DNA of 64,000 bases, taken from positions 1-64,000 of the forward strand of contig JAZLIT010000062.1 in NCBI GenBank assembly GCA_045617525.1, in the 5' to 3' direction. This DNA comes from JAZLIT01 sp045617525 (lineage in GTDB: Bacteria; Bacillota; Bacilli; Bacillales_A; Planococcaceae). Below are positions 6,314 to 15,831 of the stretch, in pieces. Position 1 is the first letter of the stretch. Each line of letters opens with the position of its first letter. Made by a program: the position numbers and the translations under genes. The notes under the pieces are model-generated. The model worked only from the letters and a program-made list of their open reading frames with translations. It was not told the origin of the DNA and searched no databases.

Positions 6314-7444
6314 CTATTCCTCGTCGTCTTGATATAAATCGAATGCTACTGCTTCAGCATCTTCTGCCTTAACGATGATAGCGCTTGACTCAGAAGGGTA
6401 AATGCCTAATTCACGAGCATCAGTTTCTGATTTAATATCAATTTTCCAGCCAGTTAACTTTGCAGCTAAACGAGCATTTTGACCACGTTTACCAATTGCT
6501 AATGAAAGCTGGTAATCTGGAACAACTACAGTAGTAGATTTTTCCTCTTCGTTCACTTGTACATCTAAAACTTTAGACGGGCTAAGTGCATTCGCTACGA
6601 AAATAACTGGATCTTCTGACCACTCTACGATGTCGATTTTCTCGCCGTTTAATTCATTTACAATCGTTTGAACACGCGCGCCTTTTGCACCTACACAAGC
6701 ACCTACTGCGTCTACTTCTTCGTTATGCGCGAATACTGAGATTTTTGAACGATCTCCTGCTTCACGTGAAATCGATTTCACTTCAACTGTACCGTCAAAA
6801 ATTTCAGGTACTTCCATTTCGAATAAGCGACGTAATAAACCTGGGTGTGTACGAGACACGATTACTTGTGGCCCACGAGTCGTACGCTCAACTTTTGTGA
6901 TGTATACGCGTATTTTAGATTGAGGTCGGTAAACTTCACCTGGCATTTGCTCATTTAAAGGAAGAGCTGCATCTACCTTACCAATCGTTACGTAAATATT
7001 ACGTGCATCTTGACGCTCGATTGTACCAGTTACGATATCATCTTCACGATCAACATACTCTTCATAAATTAAACCACGCTCAGCTTCACGAACGCGTTGA
7101 GTTACAACTTGTTTTGCAGTTTGCGCTGCAATACGGCCAAAGTCACGAGGTGTAACTTCTTGCTCAACGATATCGCCAAGTTCAAAATTTGGATTAATCA
7201 ATTGTGCATCGTGTAGTGAAATTTGTAGACGATCATCTTCTACTTCTTCCACTACGTCTTTGCGTGAATAAACAAGCATTGAACCAATAGCAAGGTTTAA
7301 ATCTACACGTACGTTTTGCGCTTGATTGAAATTGCGTTTATACGCCGTTACTAAAGCAGCCTCAATTGCTTCAACAATCACTTCTCTCGAAATGCCTTTC
7401 TGCTCTTCAAGGGCAGTTAACGCATCTAGTAAATCACTACTCAT
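6314..7444 (-). CDS. nusA: transcription termination/antitermination factor NusA
   Basis: NusA binds RNA polymerase and nascent RNA, stimulates pausing and intrinsic termination, and takes part in rRNA antitermination. The 376-residue protein has the N-terminal RNA-polymerase-binding domain (1 to about 125), an S1 domain (about 137-201, V-T-G-T-I-E-R), KH1 with the G-A-K-G loop (252-255) and KH2 with G-K-R-G (318-321). The C-terminus is short and acidic (Y-Q-D-D-E-E) and lacks the repeats of E. coli NusA, as usual in Firmicutes. It follows rimP by 12 bp in the same transcript. A leader hairpin upstream of rimP (7984-8012) is a candidate site for NusA autoregulation. Confidence 0.97.
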   Translation of the reverse strand: MSSDLLDALTALEEQKGISREVIVEAIEAALVTAYKRNFNQAQNVRVDLNLAIGSMLVYSRKDVVEEVEDDRLQISLHDAQLINPNFELGDIVEQEVTPRDFGRIAAQTAKQVVTQRVREAERGLIYEEYVDREDDIVTGTIERQDARNIYVTIGKVDAALPLNEQMPGEVYRPQSKIRVYITKVERTTRGPQVIVSRTHPGLLRRLFEMEVPEIFDGTVEVKSISREAGDRSKISVFAHNEEVDAVGACVGAKGARVQTIVNELNGEKIDIVEWSEDPVIFVANALSPSKVLDVQVNEEEKSTTVVVPDYQLSLAIGKRGQNARLAAKLTGWKIDIKSETDARELGIYPSESSAIIVKAEDAEAVAFDLYQDDEE

Positions 7445-7456
7445 TTTTTTTCACTC

Positions 7457-7942
7457 CTAAATTTGCTTATCTGAGAAATCAATGGCATAGCGTGCTTTTG
7501 CCACCTTTTCTTTTTCAATTGTAACTTGGATTTTACGTGTTTTAATTTTAATTTCCATTTCTAAACTTTCACCATTATATGCTGTTAAGTAGCCCTGGAA
7601 TTCTTTCAAGTCTTTAATCGGTTCATATGTTTTCACATAAATGAAGTTGCCAACCGCTTTTTCAAAATCAGCTTCTTTCTTCAACGGACGTTCTGCCCCT
7701 GGTGAAGAAACCTCTAAGTAGTAGTTTTGCTCGATTGGATCATTTTCATCCAATACTAAGCTTAAACGTTCACTAACTTGAACACACTGCTCGATATCGA
7801 TACCACCTTGAGGCGTATCAACATACACACGTAAAAAATAATCGCGTCCTTCTTTAATGAATTCAACATCGACTAATTCAAGATTTAACTCTGCCGCAAT
7901 AGGTGCTACAAGTTGCTCAATAATTTCTGGAACTTTGCTCAT
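7457..7942 (-). CDS. rimP: ribosome maturation factor RimP
   Basis: RimP assists early 30S assembly. The 161-residue protein has the N-terminal alpha/beta domain with E-L-V-D-V-E-F (22-28), followed by the family hallmark Y-L-E-V-S-S-P-G-A-E-R-P-L (75-87), and a C-terminal Sm-like beta-barrel. A clear ribosome binding site (AAGGAGGATA) precedes the ATG. It is the first gene of the rimP-nusA-ylxR-ylxQ-infB-ylxP-rbfA operon, separated from polC by 367 bp that contain two hairpins and presumably the operon promoter. Confidence 0.95.
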   Translation of the reverse strand: MSKVPEIIEQLVAPIAAELNLELVDVEFIKEGRDYFLRVYVDTPQGGIDIEQCVQVSERLSLVLDENDPIEQNYYLEVSSPGAERPLKKEADFEKAVGNFIYVKTYEPIKDLKEFQGYLTAYNGESLEMEIKIKTRKIQVTIEKEKVAKARYAIDFSDKQI

Positions 7943-7976
7943 CGTATCCTCCTTATGCCATTTTTTCCCTTAATTA

Positions 7977-8012
7977 GAAAAATACATCCCGTGCTTTTAC
8001 AGCGCGAGATGT
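7977..8012 (-). promoter_or_regulatory. leader hairpin with broken U-tract, candidate NusA-dependent attenuator
   Basis: On the minus strand ACATCTCG-C-GC pairs with GC-A-CGGGATGT (8012-7984), an 11-position stem with one C-A mismatch and one G-T pair, closed by a 7-nt loop and followed by ATTTTTC. It lies 42 bases before the rimP start, within the likely 5' leader. A mismatched stem with an interrupted U-tract is what NusA-dependent terminators look like. NusA is reported to limit its own operon this way in B. subtilis. Function here is inferred. Confidence 0.5.
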
Positions 8013-8146
8013 TGTCTTTTCTTATGCTAATAAGTGCAAAAGCAAACTTACCAACTTAAACAAAAATTCCAACGTACTACACGCTGAAATTCGTCGCTGA
8101 AAAAATGTTATACCCAAAACTTGTCGAAATACTATTTTACAAACAG

Positions 8147-8172
8147 AAAAGAGCGGGAAGTCCCACTCTTTT
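8147..8172 (-). terminator. intrinsic terminator downstream of polC
   Basis: AAAAGAGTGGGA pairs with TCCCGCTCTTTT around a very tight loop (26 nt in total, one T-G pair) about 135 bp after the polC stop, followed by CTGTTTG. The T4 in the stem serves as the U-run. It would end the polC transcript before the rimP operon. Confidence 0.65.
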
Positions 8173-8309
8173 GCTGCAAACGTATCAACAAATTGTTAAT
8201 TTTACAATAACACATATTCCTAGTGAATGCAAACTATCATCCGACTGTCGCGATTTTTCGTTAAACATGTTTTGTTAATAATTTTTCATCTACTTTAACT
8301 ACTCATCAT

Positions 8310-11300
8310 TTAAAATAACGATAATTGATTGGCATCTGGCATACCTTCTAAGCAGCCTAACTCGTCCATATATTCAATCAATGTTTTCGAAACACGTCCG
8401 CGCTGTTGTAGGTCCTCTTTTGATAAAAACTCCCCATTTTTACGCGCTTCAACAATTTGCTTCGCAACGTTTGTGCCTAAACCAGGAATCGCATCAAACG
8501 GCGGAATTAGAGTATTGCCCTCAATGATGAATTCACTTGCATGAGAACGGTAAAGATCAATCTTCTGGATATTCATGCCACGCTCAGACATTTCAAGCGC
8601 TATTTCTAGAACAGTCAGTAAGTTTTTTTCTTTCGGCGCCGCATCTAATCCCTTCATTGCAATTTCATCGACACGTTTACGAATCATCGATGATCCTTGC
8701 GTCATGGCGATTAAATCAAAGTCATCTGCACGCACCGTGAAATACGCCGCATAATATAGAATTGGATGATGCACTTTAAACCAAGCAATACGTACTGCCA
8801 TTAATACATAGGCAGCGGCATGGGCTTTCGGGAACATGTATTTAATCTTCTTACATGAATCGATATACCACTCCGGCACACTGTTTCTACGCATTTCCGC
8901 TTCCATATCATCCGATACACCTTTCCCTTTACGCACTGACTCCATAATTTTGAAGGCAAAAGAAGGCTCTAAACCTTGATAGATTAAATAAACCATAATA
9001 TCATCTCGACAACCAATTACTTCTGATAATACGCAAGTACCACTTGTAATTAAGTCTTGTGCATTACCTAGCCAAACGTCCGTACCATGTGATAATCCCG
9101 AAATTTGAACAAGCTCACTAAACGTTGAAGGATTTGTGCTTTCTAACATTTGGCGAACAAATTTCGTCCCCATTTCCGGTACACCTAGTGTTCCTGTTTT
9201 ACAGCCAATTTGTGCCGCGGTTACACCAAGCGGCTCTGGTGAACTAAAAATGCCCATTACTTCAGGATCATCGACAGGAATTGTCTTCGGATCAATACCC
9301 GATAAATCTTGCAGCATACGAATTACGGTCGGATCATCGTGCCCTAAAATATCAAGTTTTAAAATATTATCGTGAATCGAGTGGAAGTCAAAGTGCGTCG
9401 TCTTCCATTCTGAATCCTGTGCATCTGCTGGGAACTGTACCGGCGAGAAATCGTAAATATCCATATAATCAGGTACTACAATAATCCCACCAGGGTGCTG
9501 CCCCGTTGTTCGCTTTACACCGGTACACCCTTGTACGAGTCGGTCCACTTCGGCATTACGGAAAGTTAAGTCGCGATCATTCGCATACCCTTTTACATAA
9601 CCATAGGCCGTTTTTTCAGCAACCGTACCAATTGTACCTGCACGGAATACATAATCTTCACCGAAAAGTTCTTTCGTGTAATTATGTGCTTTTGGCTGGT
9701 ATTCACCCGAGAAGTTTAAATCGATATCGGGTACTTTATCCCCTTTGAATCCAAGGAACGTTTCAAATGGAATATCTTGCCCGTCCTTTTTATATGGCGT
9801 TCCACATTCGGTACAATCTTTATTCGGTAAATCATAGCCTGATGCAACTGAACCATCCGCGATAAACTCTGAATGCTTACAGCTCGGACAAACATAATGT
9901 GGTGGCAATGGATTCACTTCCGTAATCTCCATAAACGTCGCAACAAGCGACGAACCAACAGAACCACGCGAACCAACAAGGTAACCATCCGCGAGCGATT
10001 TTTTAACGAGCTTCGCGGAGATTAAATAAATTACCCCGAAACCATGTCCTAAAATCGATTTTAATTCTTTATCAATACGTGCTTGTACAATTTCTGGTAA
10101 AACGTCACCGTAAATACTATGTGCCATCTCGTAAGTTAAGTCCGTGACCTCATCATCAGAGCCTTCAATTTTCGGCGTATACAGGTCATCCTTAATCGGC
10201 TTTACCTCACCAATCATGTCGGCTACTTTTTGCGTATTTGTGACAACAACTTCTTTGGCTAGCTCCGGTCCTAAAAATTCAAACTCTGCAAGCATTTCAT
10301 CCGTCGTACGGAAATGTACCTTTGGCAGCGGATGACGGCCAAGTGGATTCGCTCCACCCATTGAGCCAATTAAAATTTCACGGAACTTCGCATCTTCTTC
10401 ATGCAAGTAATGGACATTCCCTGTAGCACAAACCGGAAGTTCTAATTTTTTGCCTAACTTCACTAGGCGACGAATAATATCTTCTAAATTCCATTCATCA
10501 TGCACCGTACCACGCGCAATTAACTGCGAGTAAACAGGCTTGGGATGAATTTCAATATAGTCATAAAAACTCGCTACTTTTTCAGCCTGCTCGGGTGTTT
10601 TATTCATAATCGATTCAAATAGTTCTCCATTTGAACAACCTGAGCCAACAATTAAGCCTTGACGCAACTTCGTCAAATCAGAACGACGAATGCGCGGCAC
10701 ACGGTAAAATGTTTCCGTATGGGAAATCGTTACAAGCTTGAATAAGTTTTTCAAGCCGTCATTGTCCACCGCTAAAATTGTACAGTGGCTTGGACGCGCT
10801 AACTTATAACTGTCTGCCCCGCCAACATGGGTATTAAAATCATCATGATATTTAATGCCCAGCTCATCTGCCTGTTTTAATAAATGAAGCATTAACTCAC
10901 CCGTTGCCTCCGTATCATAGATGGCACGGTGATGCTGTGTTAATTCAATATTGTATTTCTTCGTTAATGATTTTAAATTATGCGCCTTAATCGACGGGTT
11001 CACTAATCGCGACAACTCTACTGTATCAATCGCCGGATGCGTTACATCTTGCAAGCCTGCTTTTTTATACGCTACATAAAGGAAGCCTAAGTCAAACGGT
11101 GCATTGTGGGCAACGATTATTGAATCGCCAATAAATTCATGGAAATCGCGAATAACATCTTCAATTTCCGGTGCATCGACTAACATAGCATCTGTAATAT
11201 GCGTTAATTCAATAATTTTTGGCGTTAGCTTACGGTGAGGGTTTGAGAAACGTTCAAATGTTTCAAGTACCTCGCCATTTTTATATTTCACTGCGGCAAG

Positions 11301-12677
11301 CTCGATAATCGTATCATACATATTCGAGAATCCTGTTGTTTCAACGTCAAATACAACATACGTCGCATCCTCTAGAAGAATATGCGCCTCTTCGAAAGCA
11401 ATTGACGCACCATCATCCACTAAGTTTGCCTCTAATCCGTAAATAACTTTAATGCCATGCTTCTTCCCTGCTGCATAAGCATCTGGGAAAGATTGAACTA
11501 CTGCGTGATCCGTAATCGCAACTGCTGGGTGACCCCACTTCGCGGCTTGCGTTACCAATCGATCTGCAGAAGTCATCGCATCCATCGTGCTCATCGGCGT
11601 ATGCATATGCAATTCAACACGCTTTCCGCCTTCAGGTGCACGGTCTTTTTTTGATTCCTTTTCGATGACATTCACAGCATTGGCTTCGATAACGAGGTCT
11701 CGCGCAAAGTTATTGTACTTTACATTCCCACGAACACGTACCCACATACCTTTTGATAGCTTATTCATCATTTCTACATCTTCATCCGTACGTGAGAACA
11801 TGTTCACAATCATCGAATCAGTATAATCGGTCATTTTAAATTCTAAAATTGAACGGCCACTACGCAGTGATTTAACTTCCGTTGCAAACACGAAGCCTTC
11901 AACAACAATTCCCGATTCTTCTTCTAAGATTTTGCGCATTTCCATAATTTCAGCGTTTTTAATAAAGGTACCCAGTTGGAACGGACGATTCTCTCCACCA
12001 CTTTGCGTAGTTGTAACCGTTTTTTCGATACTTTGATAATCTTTTAACGCTTGCTTAGAAAGCTCAGCTTCTTGCACACGTTTTTCTTCTAAAAACTGCT
12101 CGCGCTGGGCAAGGAGTTCATCCGATTGTTCCACCAATTTAAACTCCATATAAATAGGCGGGAAACCAAACGCAGCGAATGATTCGGCAATTTTATCCGT
12201 GTACTTCGCCTTTAAGCTCATTAACTCTACTTCTTGCATTGTTGTCGCAACAAGCTTCTGACCTGTCCAAGTTGGCACCTGCCCACTCATTCTATTTTTC
12301 AATACAGGCGACATTTCATCAATTTGTTCAATTGCGGCAAGCCAATAATCATGAATCAACTGCTCAGTCACTTCTGGATGGCGACTTCGTAAGTTAAGTG
12401 TTATATGCGCAATATGTGAAAAGGATTCATGCATTCTTGTTCGCATAAGCTGATATAACTTATACGGAAGGATGCCTTCTAGCTCGACTGTGAAATTCCA
12501 CATTCGTTTATTCGGATTTACTGTAAAACGCTGAAGATAACCTTCTTCGAAAAAGGACATATAAACATCTTCCGTAAGTTGAAGCTGTTGCAACAACATA
12601 TGCAAACGTTCTTTTGCTTCTATATTTGACAAGATGTCACCTTCTTTCCTTTTTACTGAAAAAGAAAGGAAGTACAT
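8310..12677 (-). CDS. polC: DNA polymerase III alpha subunit, PolC type
   Basis: The replicative DNA polymerase of low-GC Gram-positives. The 1455-residue frame shows an N-terminal region, an OB domain (about 235-340), the PHP domain beginning at V-E-L-H-M-H-T-P (354-361), and an inserted DEDDh proofreading exonuclease (D444-V-E-T, then A-H-N-A-P-F-D at 523-529 and H-H-R-A-I-Y-D-T-E at 582-590). After these come the polymerase core, with the C-P-S-C...C-T-E-C zinc site before P-D-I-D-L-N-F-S-G, and the C-terminal HhH/duplex-binding part. This exonuclease-in-PHP order separates PolC from DnaE. Start is ambiguous: the ATG at 12677 follows GGGGGGAGGT at five bases, while a TTG at 12632 follows AAGGTGA and gives an N-terminus (S-N-I-E-A-K-E-R-L) that aligns better with B. 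subtilis PolC. It follows proS by 36 bp. Confidence 0.96.
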   Translation of the reverse strand: MYFLSFSVKRKEGDILSNIEAKERLHMLLQQLQLTEDVYMSFFEEGYLQRFTVNPNKRMWNFTVELEGILPYKLYQLMRTRMHESFSHIAHITLNLRSRHPEVTEQLIHDYWLAAIEQIDEMSPVLKNRMSGQVPTWTGQKLVATTMQEVELMSLKAKYTDKIAESFAAFGFPPIYMEFKLVEQSDELLAQREQFLEEKRVQEAELSKQALKDYQSIEKTVTTTQSGGENRPFQLGTFIKNAEIMEMRKILEEESGIVVEGFVFATEVKSLRSGRSILEFKMTDYTDSMIVNMFSRTDEDVEMMNKLSKGMWVRVRGNVKYNNFARDLVIEANAVNVIEKESKKDRAPEGGKRVELHMHTPMSTMDAMTSADRLVTQAAKWGHPAVAITDHAVVQSFPDAYAAGKKHGIKVIYGLEANLVDDGASIAFEEAHILLEDATYVVFDVETTGFSNMYDTIIELAAVKYKNGEVLETFERFSNPHRKLTPKIIELTHITDAMLVDAPEIEDVIRDFHEFIGDSIIVAHNAPFDLGFLYVAYKKAGLQDVTHPAIDTVELSRLVNPSIKAHNLKSLTKKYNIELTQHHRAIYDTEATGELMLHLLKQADELGIKYHDDFNTHVGGADSYKLARPSHCTILAVDNDGLKNLFKLVTISHTETFYRVPRIRRSDLTKLRQGLIVGSGCSNGELFESIMNKTPEQAEKVASFYDYIEIHPKPVYSQLIARGTVHDEWNLEDIIRRLVKLGKKLELPVCATGNVHYLHEEDAKFREILIGSMGGANPLGRHPLPKVHFRTTDEMLAEFEFLGPELAKEVVVTNTQKVADMIGEVKPIKDDLYTPKIEGSDDEVTDLTYEMAHSIYGDVLPEIVQARIDKELKSILGHGFGVIYLISAKLVKKSLADGYLVGSRGSVGSSLVATFMEITEVNPLPPHYVCPSCKHSEFIADGSVASGYDLPNKDCTECGTPYKKDGQDIPFETFLGFKGDKVPDIDLNFSGEYQPKAHNYTKELFGEDYVFRAGTIGTVAEKTAYGYVKGYANDRDLTFRNAEVDRLVQGCTGVKRTTGQHPGGIIVVPDYMDIYDFSPVQFPADAQDSEWKTTHFDFHSIHDNILKLDILGHDDPTVIRMLQDLSGIDPKTIPVDDPEVMGIFSSPEPLGVTAAQIGCKTGTLGVPEMGTKFVRQMLESTNPSTFSELVQISGLSHGTDVWLGNAQDLITSGTCVLSEVIGCRDDIMVYLIYQGLEPSFAFKIMESVRKGKGVSDDMEAEMRRNSVPEWYIDSCKKIKYMFPKAHAAAYVLMAVRIAWFKVHHPILYYAAYFTVRADDFDLIAMTQGSSMIRKRVDEIAMKGLDAAPKEKNLLTVLEIALEMSERGMNIQKIDLYRSHASEFIIEGNTLIPPFDAIPGLGTNVAKQIVEARKNGEFLSKEDLQQRGRVSKTLIEYMDELGCLEGMPDANQLSLF

Positions 12678-12713
12678 TACGTACCTCCCCCCAGTTTATA
12701 AATTTTACTTTTA

Positions 12714-14420
12714 TTAGTTTGTGCGGAAAAATTCGTTTAGACGATCCACTAATTCTTCTTTCGCCCATTCAAATGTTTCACCTGAATGACGGAACTTCAC
12801 TTCAACAATACCTTCTGATGCTTTTTTACCAATTGTAATACGCACTGGTAAACCAATTAAATCTGCATCTGCAAATTTAACACCGGCACGTTCAGCACGG
12901 TCATCGAATAATACATCATAACGGTATGATTTTAAAATGTTATATAATTCTCCAGAAAGTTGAGCTTGCGCCTCATCCTTCATGTTAATCGGTACAAGGT
13001 GTAAATCATATGGCGCTAATTGTTTTGGCCAGATAAAACCGTTGTCATCCTGGAAGTTTTCAGCAACTGCTGCAAGTAAACGAGAAACCCCGATACCGTA
13101 GCAACCCATAATAAATGGCTGTGCTCTACCTTGCTCGTCAAGGAATGTTGCATTCATTTTCGCTGAATACGTTGTGCCAAGTTTGAAAATATGGCCAACT
13201 TCAATTCCTTCAGCAAATTTGATTACGCCTTGTCCATCCGGAGAAAGGTCACCTTCTTGAATGAAACGAATATCTTGATAGCTATTAATTGCAAAGTCAC
13301 GTTCTGGATTTACATTTAAGAAGTGGAATCCTGTTTCGTTTGCACCAGCTACACCATTACGAATTGATTTAATAGCATTATCTGCAATTACTTTTACATT
13401 CATCGGAAGTTTCACTGGCCCAATTGAACCTGTTTCACAGCCTAGTAATGCATTAATTTCAGCTTCTTCTGCTAATTCAACAGATTCAGCACCTAATGCA
13501 TTTTTAAGTTTAATGTCATTAATTTCATGATCGCCACGAGAAAGAACAACTACTAGCTCGTCATCGATTTTGAACACTAATGATTTGATGATGTTTTGAG
13601 CGTCCACTTTTAAGAAGTTCGATACGTCTTCAATAGACTTCACATCAGGCGTTGCTACCTTCTCTAACTCAGCCACTGCTACGTCGGCTGCTTTATACGT
13701 TGTAACAACTTCAGCCATTTCAATGTTTGCCGCGTAATCTGATGAATCAGAGTAAGCAATTGTATCTTCACCGATTTCAGAAAGCACCATGAATTCATGC
13801 GTCCCTTTACCACCGATTGAACCTGCATCCGCGATTACGGCACGGAAGTTTAAGCCAAGTCGAGAGAAGATATTTGAGTATGCTTTGAACATATCATCAT
13901 ATGTTTCATCTAAAGATTCACGTGTCGCATGGAAAGAATATGCATCTTTCATAATGAATTCGCGGCCACGGAGTAAACCAAAGCGTGGGCGTTTTTCGTC
14001 ACGGAATTTTGATTGGATTTGATAAAGTGTTAATGGTAATTTTTTATATGATTTAATTTCATCACGAACTAAAGTCGTGATTACTTCTTCATGCGTAGCA
14101 CCTAGTGCGAAGTCACGATTATGACGGTCTTTTAAACGCATTAATTCTGGACCATATGCATCCCAACGACCAGATTCTTGCCATAGCTCAGCAGCTTGCA
14201 TTGCTGGCATTAAAAGCTCAACCGAGTTGATTGCTTCCATCTCTTCACGAACGATTTGCTCGATTTTCGATAATACGCGTTTTGCTAATGGTAAATAAGA
14301 ATAAATACCTGATGCATTTTGGCGAATAAATCCTGCGCGTAATAAAACTTTATGTGATTTTACATCTGCATCTGCAGGAACTTCACGTAAAGTTGGAATA
14401 AACGTTAAACTTTGTTTCAT
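12714..14420 (-). CDS. proS: prolyl-tRNA synthetase
   Basis: Charges tRNA-Pro with proline. At 568 residues it is the bacterial long form with an editing (INS/YbaK-like) domain inserted between motifs 2 and 3. Class II landmarks are visible: A-L-G-A-T-H-E-E-V, motif 2 F-R-D-E-K-R-P-R-F-G with R-G-R-E-F-I-M-K-D-A-Y-S-F, and motif 3 G-C-Y-G-I-G-V-S-R-L. An anticodon-binding domain ends the protein. I chose the ATG at 14420 (K-Q-S-L-T-F-I-P-T-L) because AAAGGTGG then sits eight bases upstream; a GTG four codons earlier lies within that site. A terminator-like hairpin separates it from rseP; polC follows. Confidence 0.96.
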   Translation of the reverse strand: MKQSLTFIPTLREVPADADVKSHKVLLRAGFIRQNASGIYSYLPLAKRVLSKIEQIVREEMEAINSVELLMPAMQAAELWQESGRWDAYGPELMRLKDRHNRDFALGATHEEVITTLVRDEIKSYKKLPLTLYQIQSKFRDEKRPRFGLLRGREFIMKDAYSFHATRESLDETYDDMFKAYSNIFSRLGLNFRAVIADAGSIGGKGTHEFMVLSEIGEDTIAYSDSSDYAANIEMAEVVTTYKAADVAVAELEKVATPDVKSIEDVSNFLKVDAQNIIKSLVFKIDDELVVVLSRGDHEINDIKLKNALGAESVELAEEAEINALLGCETGSIGPVKLPMNVKVIADNAIKSIRNGVAGANETGFHFLNVNPERDFAINSYQDIRFIQEGDLSPDGQGVIKFAEGIEVGHIFKLGTTYSAKMNATFLDEQGRAQPFIMGCYGIGVSRLLAAVAENFQDDNGFIWPKQLAPYDLHLVPINMKDEAQAQLSGELYNILKSYRYDVLFDDRAERAGVKFADADLIGLPVRITIGKKASEGIVEVKFRHSGETFEWAKEELVDRLNEFFRTN

Positions 14421-14461
14421 AAGTAGTTCCACCTTTAATTAAATTCTATAGTAAGCATAAT

Positions 14462-14509
14462 AAAAATTAGCTCTGAGCGCTACTGTTTATCACAAAAACG
14501 CTCAAAGCT
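14462..14509 (-). terminator. intrinsic terminator between rseP and proS
   Basis: An 11-bp stem (14469-14479 with 14499-14509, one G-T pair), a 19-nt loop and AATTTTTATT downstream on the minus strand. It lies 27 bp after the rseP stop and would separate the uppS-rseP transcript from proS. Confidence 0.7.
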
Positions 14510-14536
14510 TTTCAAATTAGTAATAAAATGATTCGC

Positions 14537-15799
14537 CTAGAAAAATAGCCTTTGAATATCATTCCATGTAACAACGAGCATTAATACCATAAGAAGTACG
14601 ATTCCGACGAAATGAACAAGCCCTTCTTTTTGACGATCAATTGGTTTTCCACGGAGTGCTTCAACTCCGAAGAATAATAAGCGCCCACCATCAAGTGCAG
14701 GTAGCGGTAATAAGTTCATAATACCAAGGTTAATGCTCAGCATCGCACCCCAATACATCAAACTATAAATACCAAATTGCGCTACTTTATCCGTTTGCTC
14801 GTATATTCCAACTGGACCAGCGAGTGCATCAATCGAGAATTCACCTGTAACAAGCTTACCAACTAATGATAAAATCAGGGTCATTCCTTCATAAGTTCGC
14901 TCTGCTCCGTAAGCAACCGCTTTAATTGGATCTTTTTCAACCGGGCTTTGATACGAAATCCCAATCAACCCGACTTTTTTGCCATTTTGTTCTTCTACTT
15001 TAGGCGTAATCATTAGCGTTTCAACTACACCACCACGCTCAACAACAAATTGTAATTCCTCGCCCGGCTTTTCTTGAACAGCTGTAGCTAAGTCATCCCA
15101 AACCGCAATCTTTTGACCATTGATTTCCGTCACTAAGTCCCCTGCCTGCATGCCTGCCTGGGCTGCCGGACTGTTATTACTCACTTCCGTAACAACTGGT
15201 TCATATGTAGGAATCCCTTGCATTAACCCTAAAATTAAGAAAATGAAAAACGCTAAAATAAAGTTAAATAATGGACCTGCGAAAATCGTCATCGCACGCT
15301 TGCCAAGTGACTTCGAATCAAATTGACGATCATACGGCGCGATAACCGTTTCTTTACCATTTTCAACAATGACTGCATTACGTGCTACAGTAAAGCGTTT
15401 TAGCTGATCATCCTCATCAAAGCCTTCAATCCATAGCTCTTTCGATAGATCTGCACGCTCAACTTCCATAAATAAAATATTTTGATAGTGATTATTTTGA
15501 TTTAATACAAGTTTTTGAACAGTATTGTCATCATTCAAAATAAGCCCAACACGATAGCCTGGTTGTAATTCGATTTGATTATCCATATCCTCGCCGGCCA
15601 TTCGAACATAACCACCGATTGGCAACAGACGCACTGTGTAAATCGTTTCACCTTTTGTAATTCCTAAAATTTTAGGTCCCATACCAATTGCGAATTCACG
15701 CACCAAAATACCTGCACGCTTCGCAAATATAAAGTGCCCTAACTCATGAAAGAATACGAGTGAACCAAAAATAACGATAAACGCCAAAGCTGTTTGCAT
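14537..15799 (-). CDS. rseP: site-2 intramembrane zinc metalloprotease RseP/RasP
   Basis: A membrane zinc protease that cuts anti-sigma factors and leftover signal peptides within the membrane. The 420-residue protein has the catalytic H-E-L-G-H (18-22) in the first membrane segment, a cytoplasmic/periplasmic PDZ domain in the middle (G-D-L-V-T-E-I-N-G region), and the third zinc ligand in N-L-L-P-L-P-A-L-D-G-G (362-372) near the C-terminus, followed by a last membrane helix. It ends the uppS-cdsA-dxr-rseP cluster, as in B. subtilis. A substrate such as an ECF anti-sigma factor is plausible but not shown; the ECF gene at the window edge is far away. Confidence 0.95.
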   Translation of the reverse strand: MQTALAFIVIFGSLVFFHELGHFIFAKRAGILVREFAIGMGPKILGITKGETIYTVRLLPIGGYVRMAGEDMDNQIELQPGYRVGLILNDDNTVQKLVLNQNNHYQNILFMEVERADLSKELWIEGFDEDDQLKRFTVARNAVIVENGKETVIAPYDRQFDSKSLGKRAMTIFAGPLFNFILAFFIFLILGLMQGIPTYEPVVTEVSNNSPAAQAGMQAGDLVTEINGQKIAVWDDLATAVQEKPGEELQFVVERGGVVETLMITPKVEEQNGKKVGLIGISYQSPVEKDPIKAVAYGAERTYEGMTLILSLVGKLVTGEFSIDALAGPVGIYEQTDKVAQFGIYSLMYWGAMLSINLGIMNLLPLPALDGGRLLFFGVEALRGKPIDRQKEGLVHFVGIVLLMVLMLVVTWNDIQRLFF

Positions 15800-15831
15800 A
15801 ATTTCCCACCTTCACGAGCAATTTCTGCTTT

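Larger units (their letters stand above)
7943..8309 (-). other. polC-rimP intergenic region with leader of the nusA operon
   Basis: Holds the polC end hairpin (8147-8172) and the leader hairpin before rimP (7984-8012). The 134 bp between them should carry the operon promoter, but I cannot name a convincing pair: TATAAC at about 8107-8112 lacks a -35 at proper spacing. No gene is seen here. Confidence 0.6.

Noticed and set aside
8013..8146. Promoter of the rimP-nusA operon at TATAAC (about 8107-8112)
   Set aside because: No -35 hexamer at 16-18 bp and no TG extension, so not listed as a feature although a promoter must be near.
14421..14536. T-box riboswitch upstream of proS
   Set aside because: The gap is only 116 bp and contains a terminator-like hairpin but no T-box consensus (AGGGTGGNACCGCG) or specifier stem.
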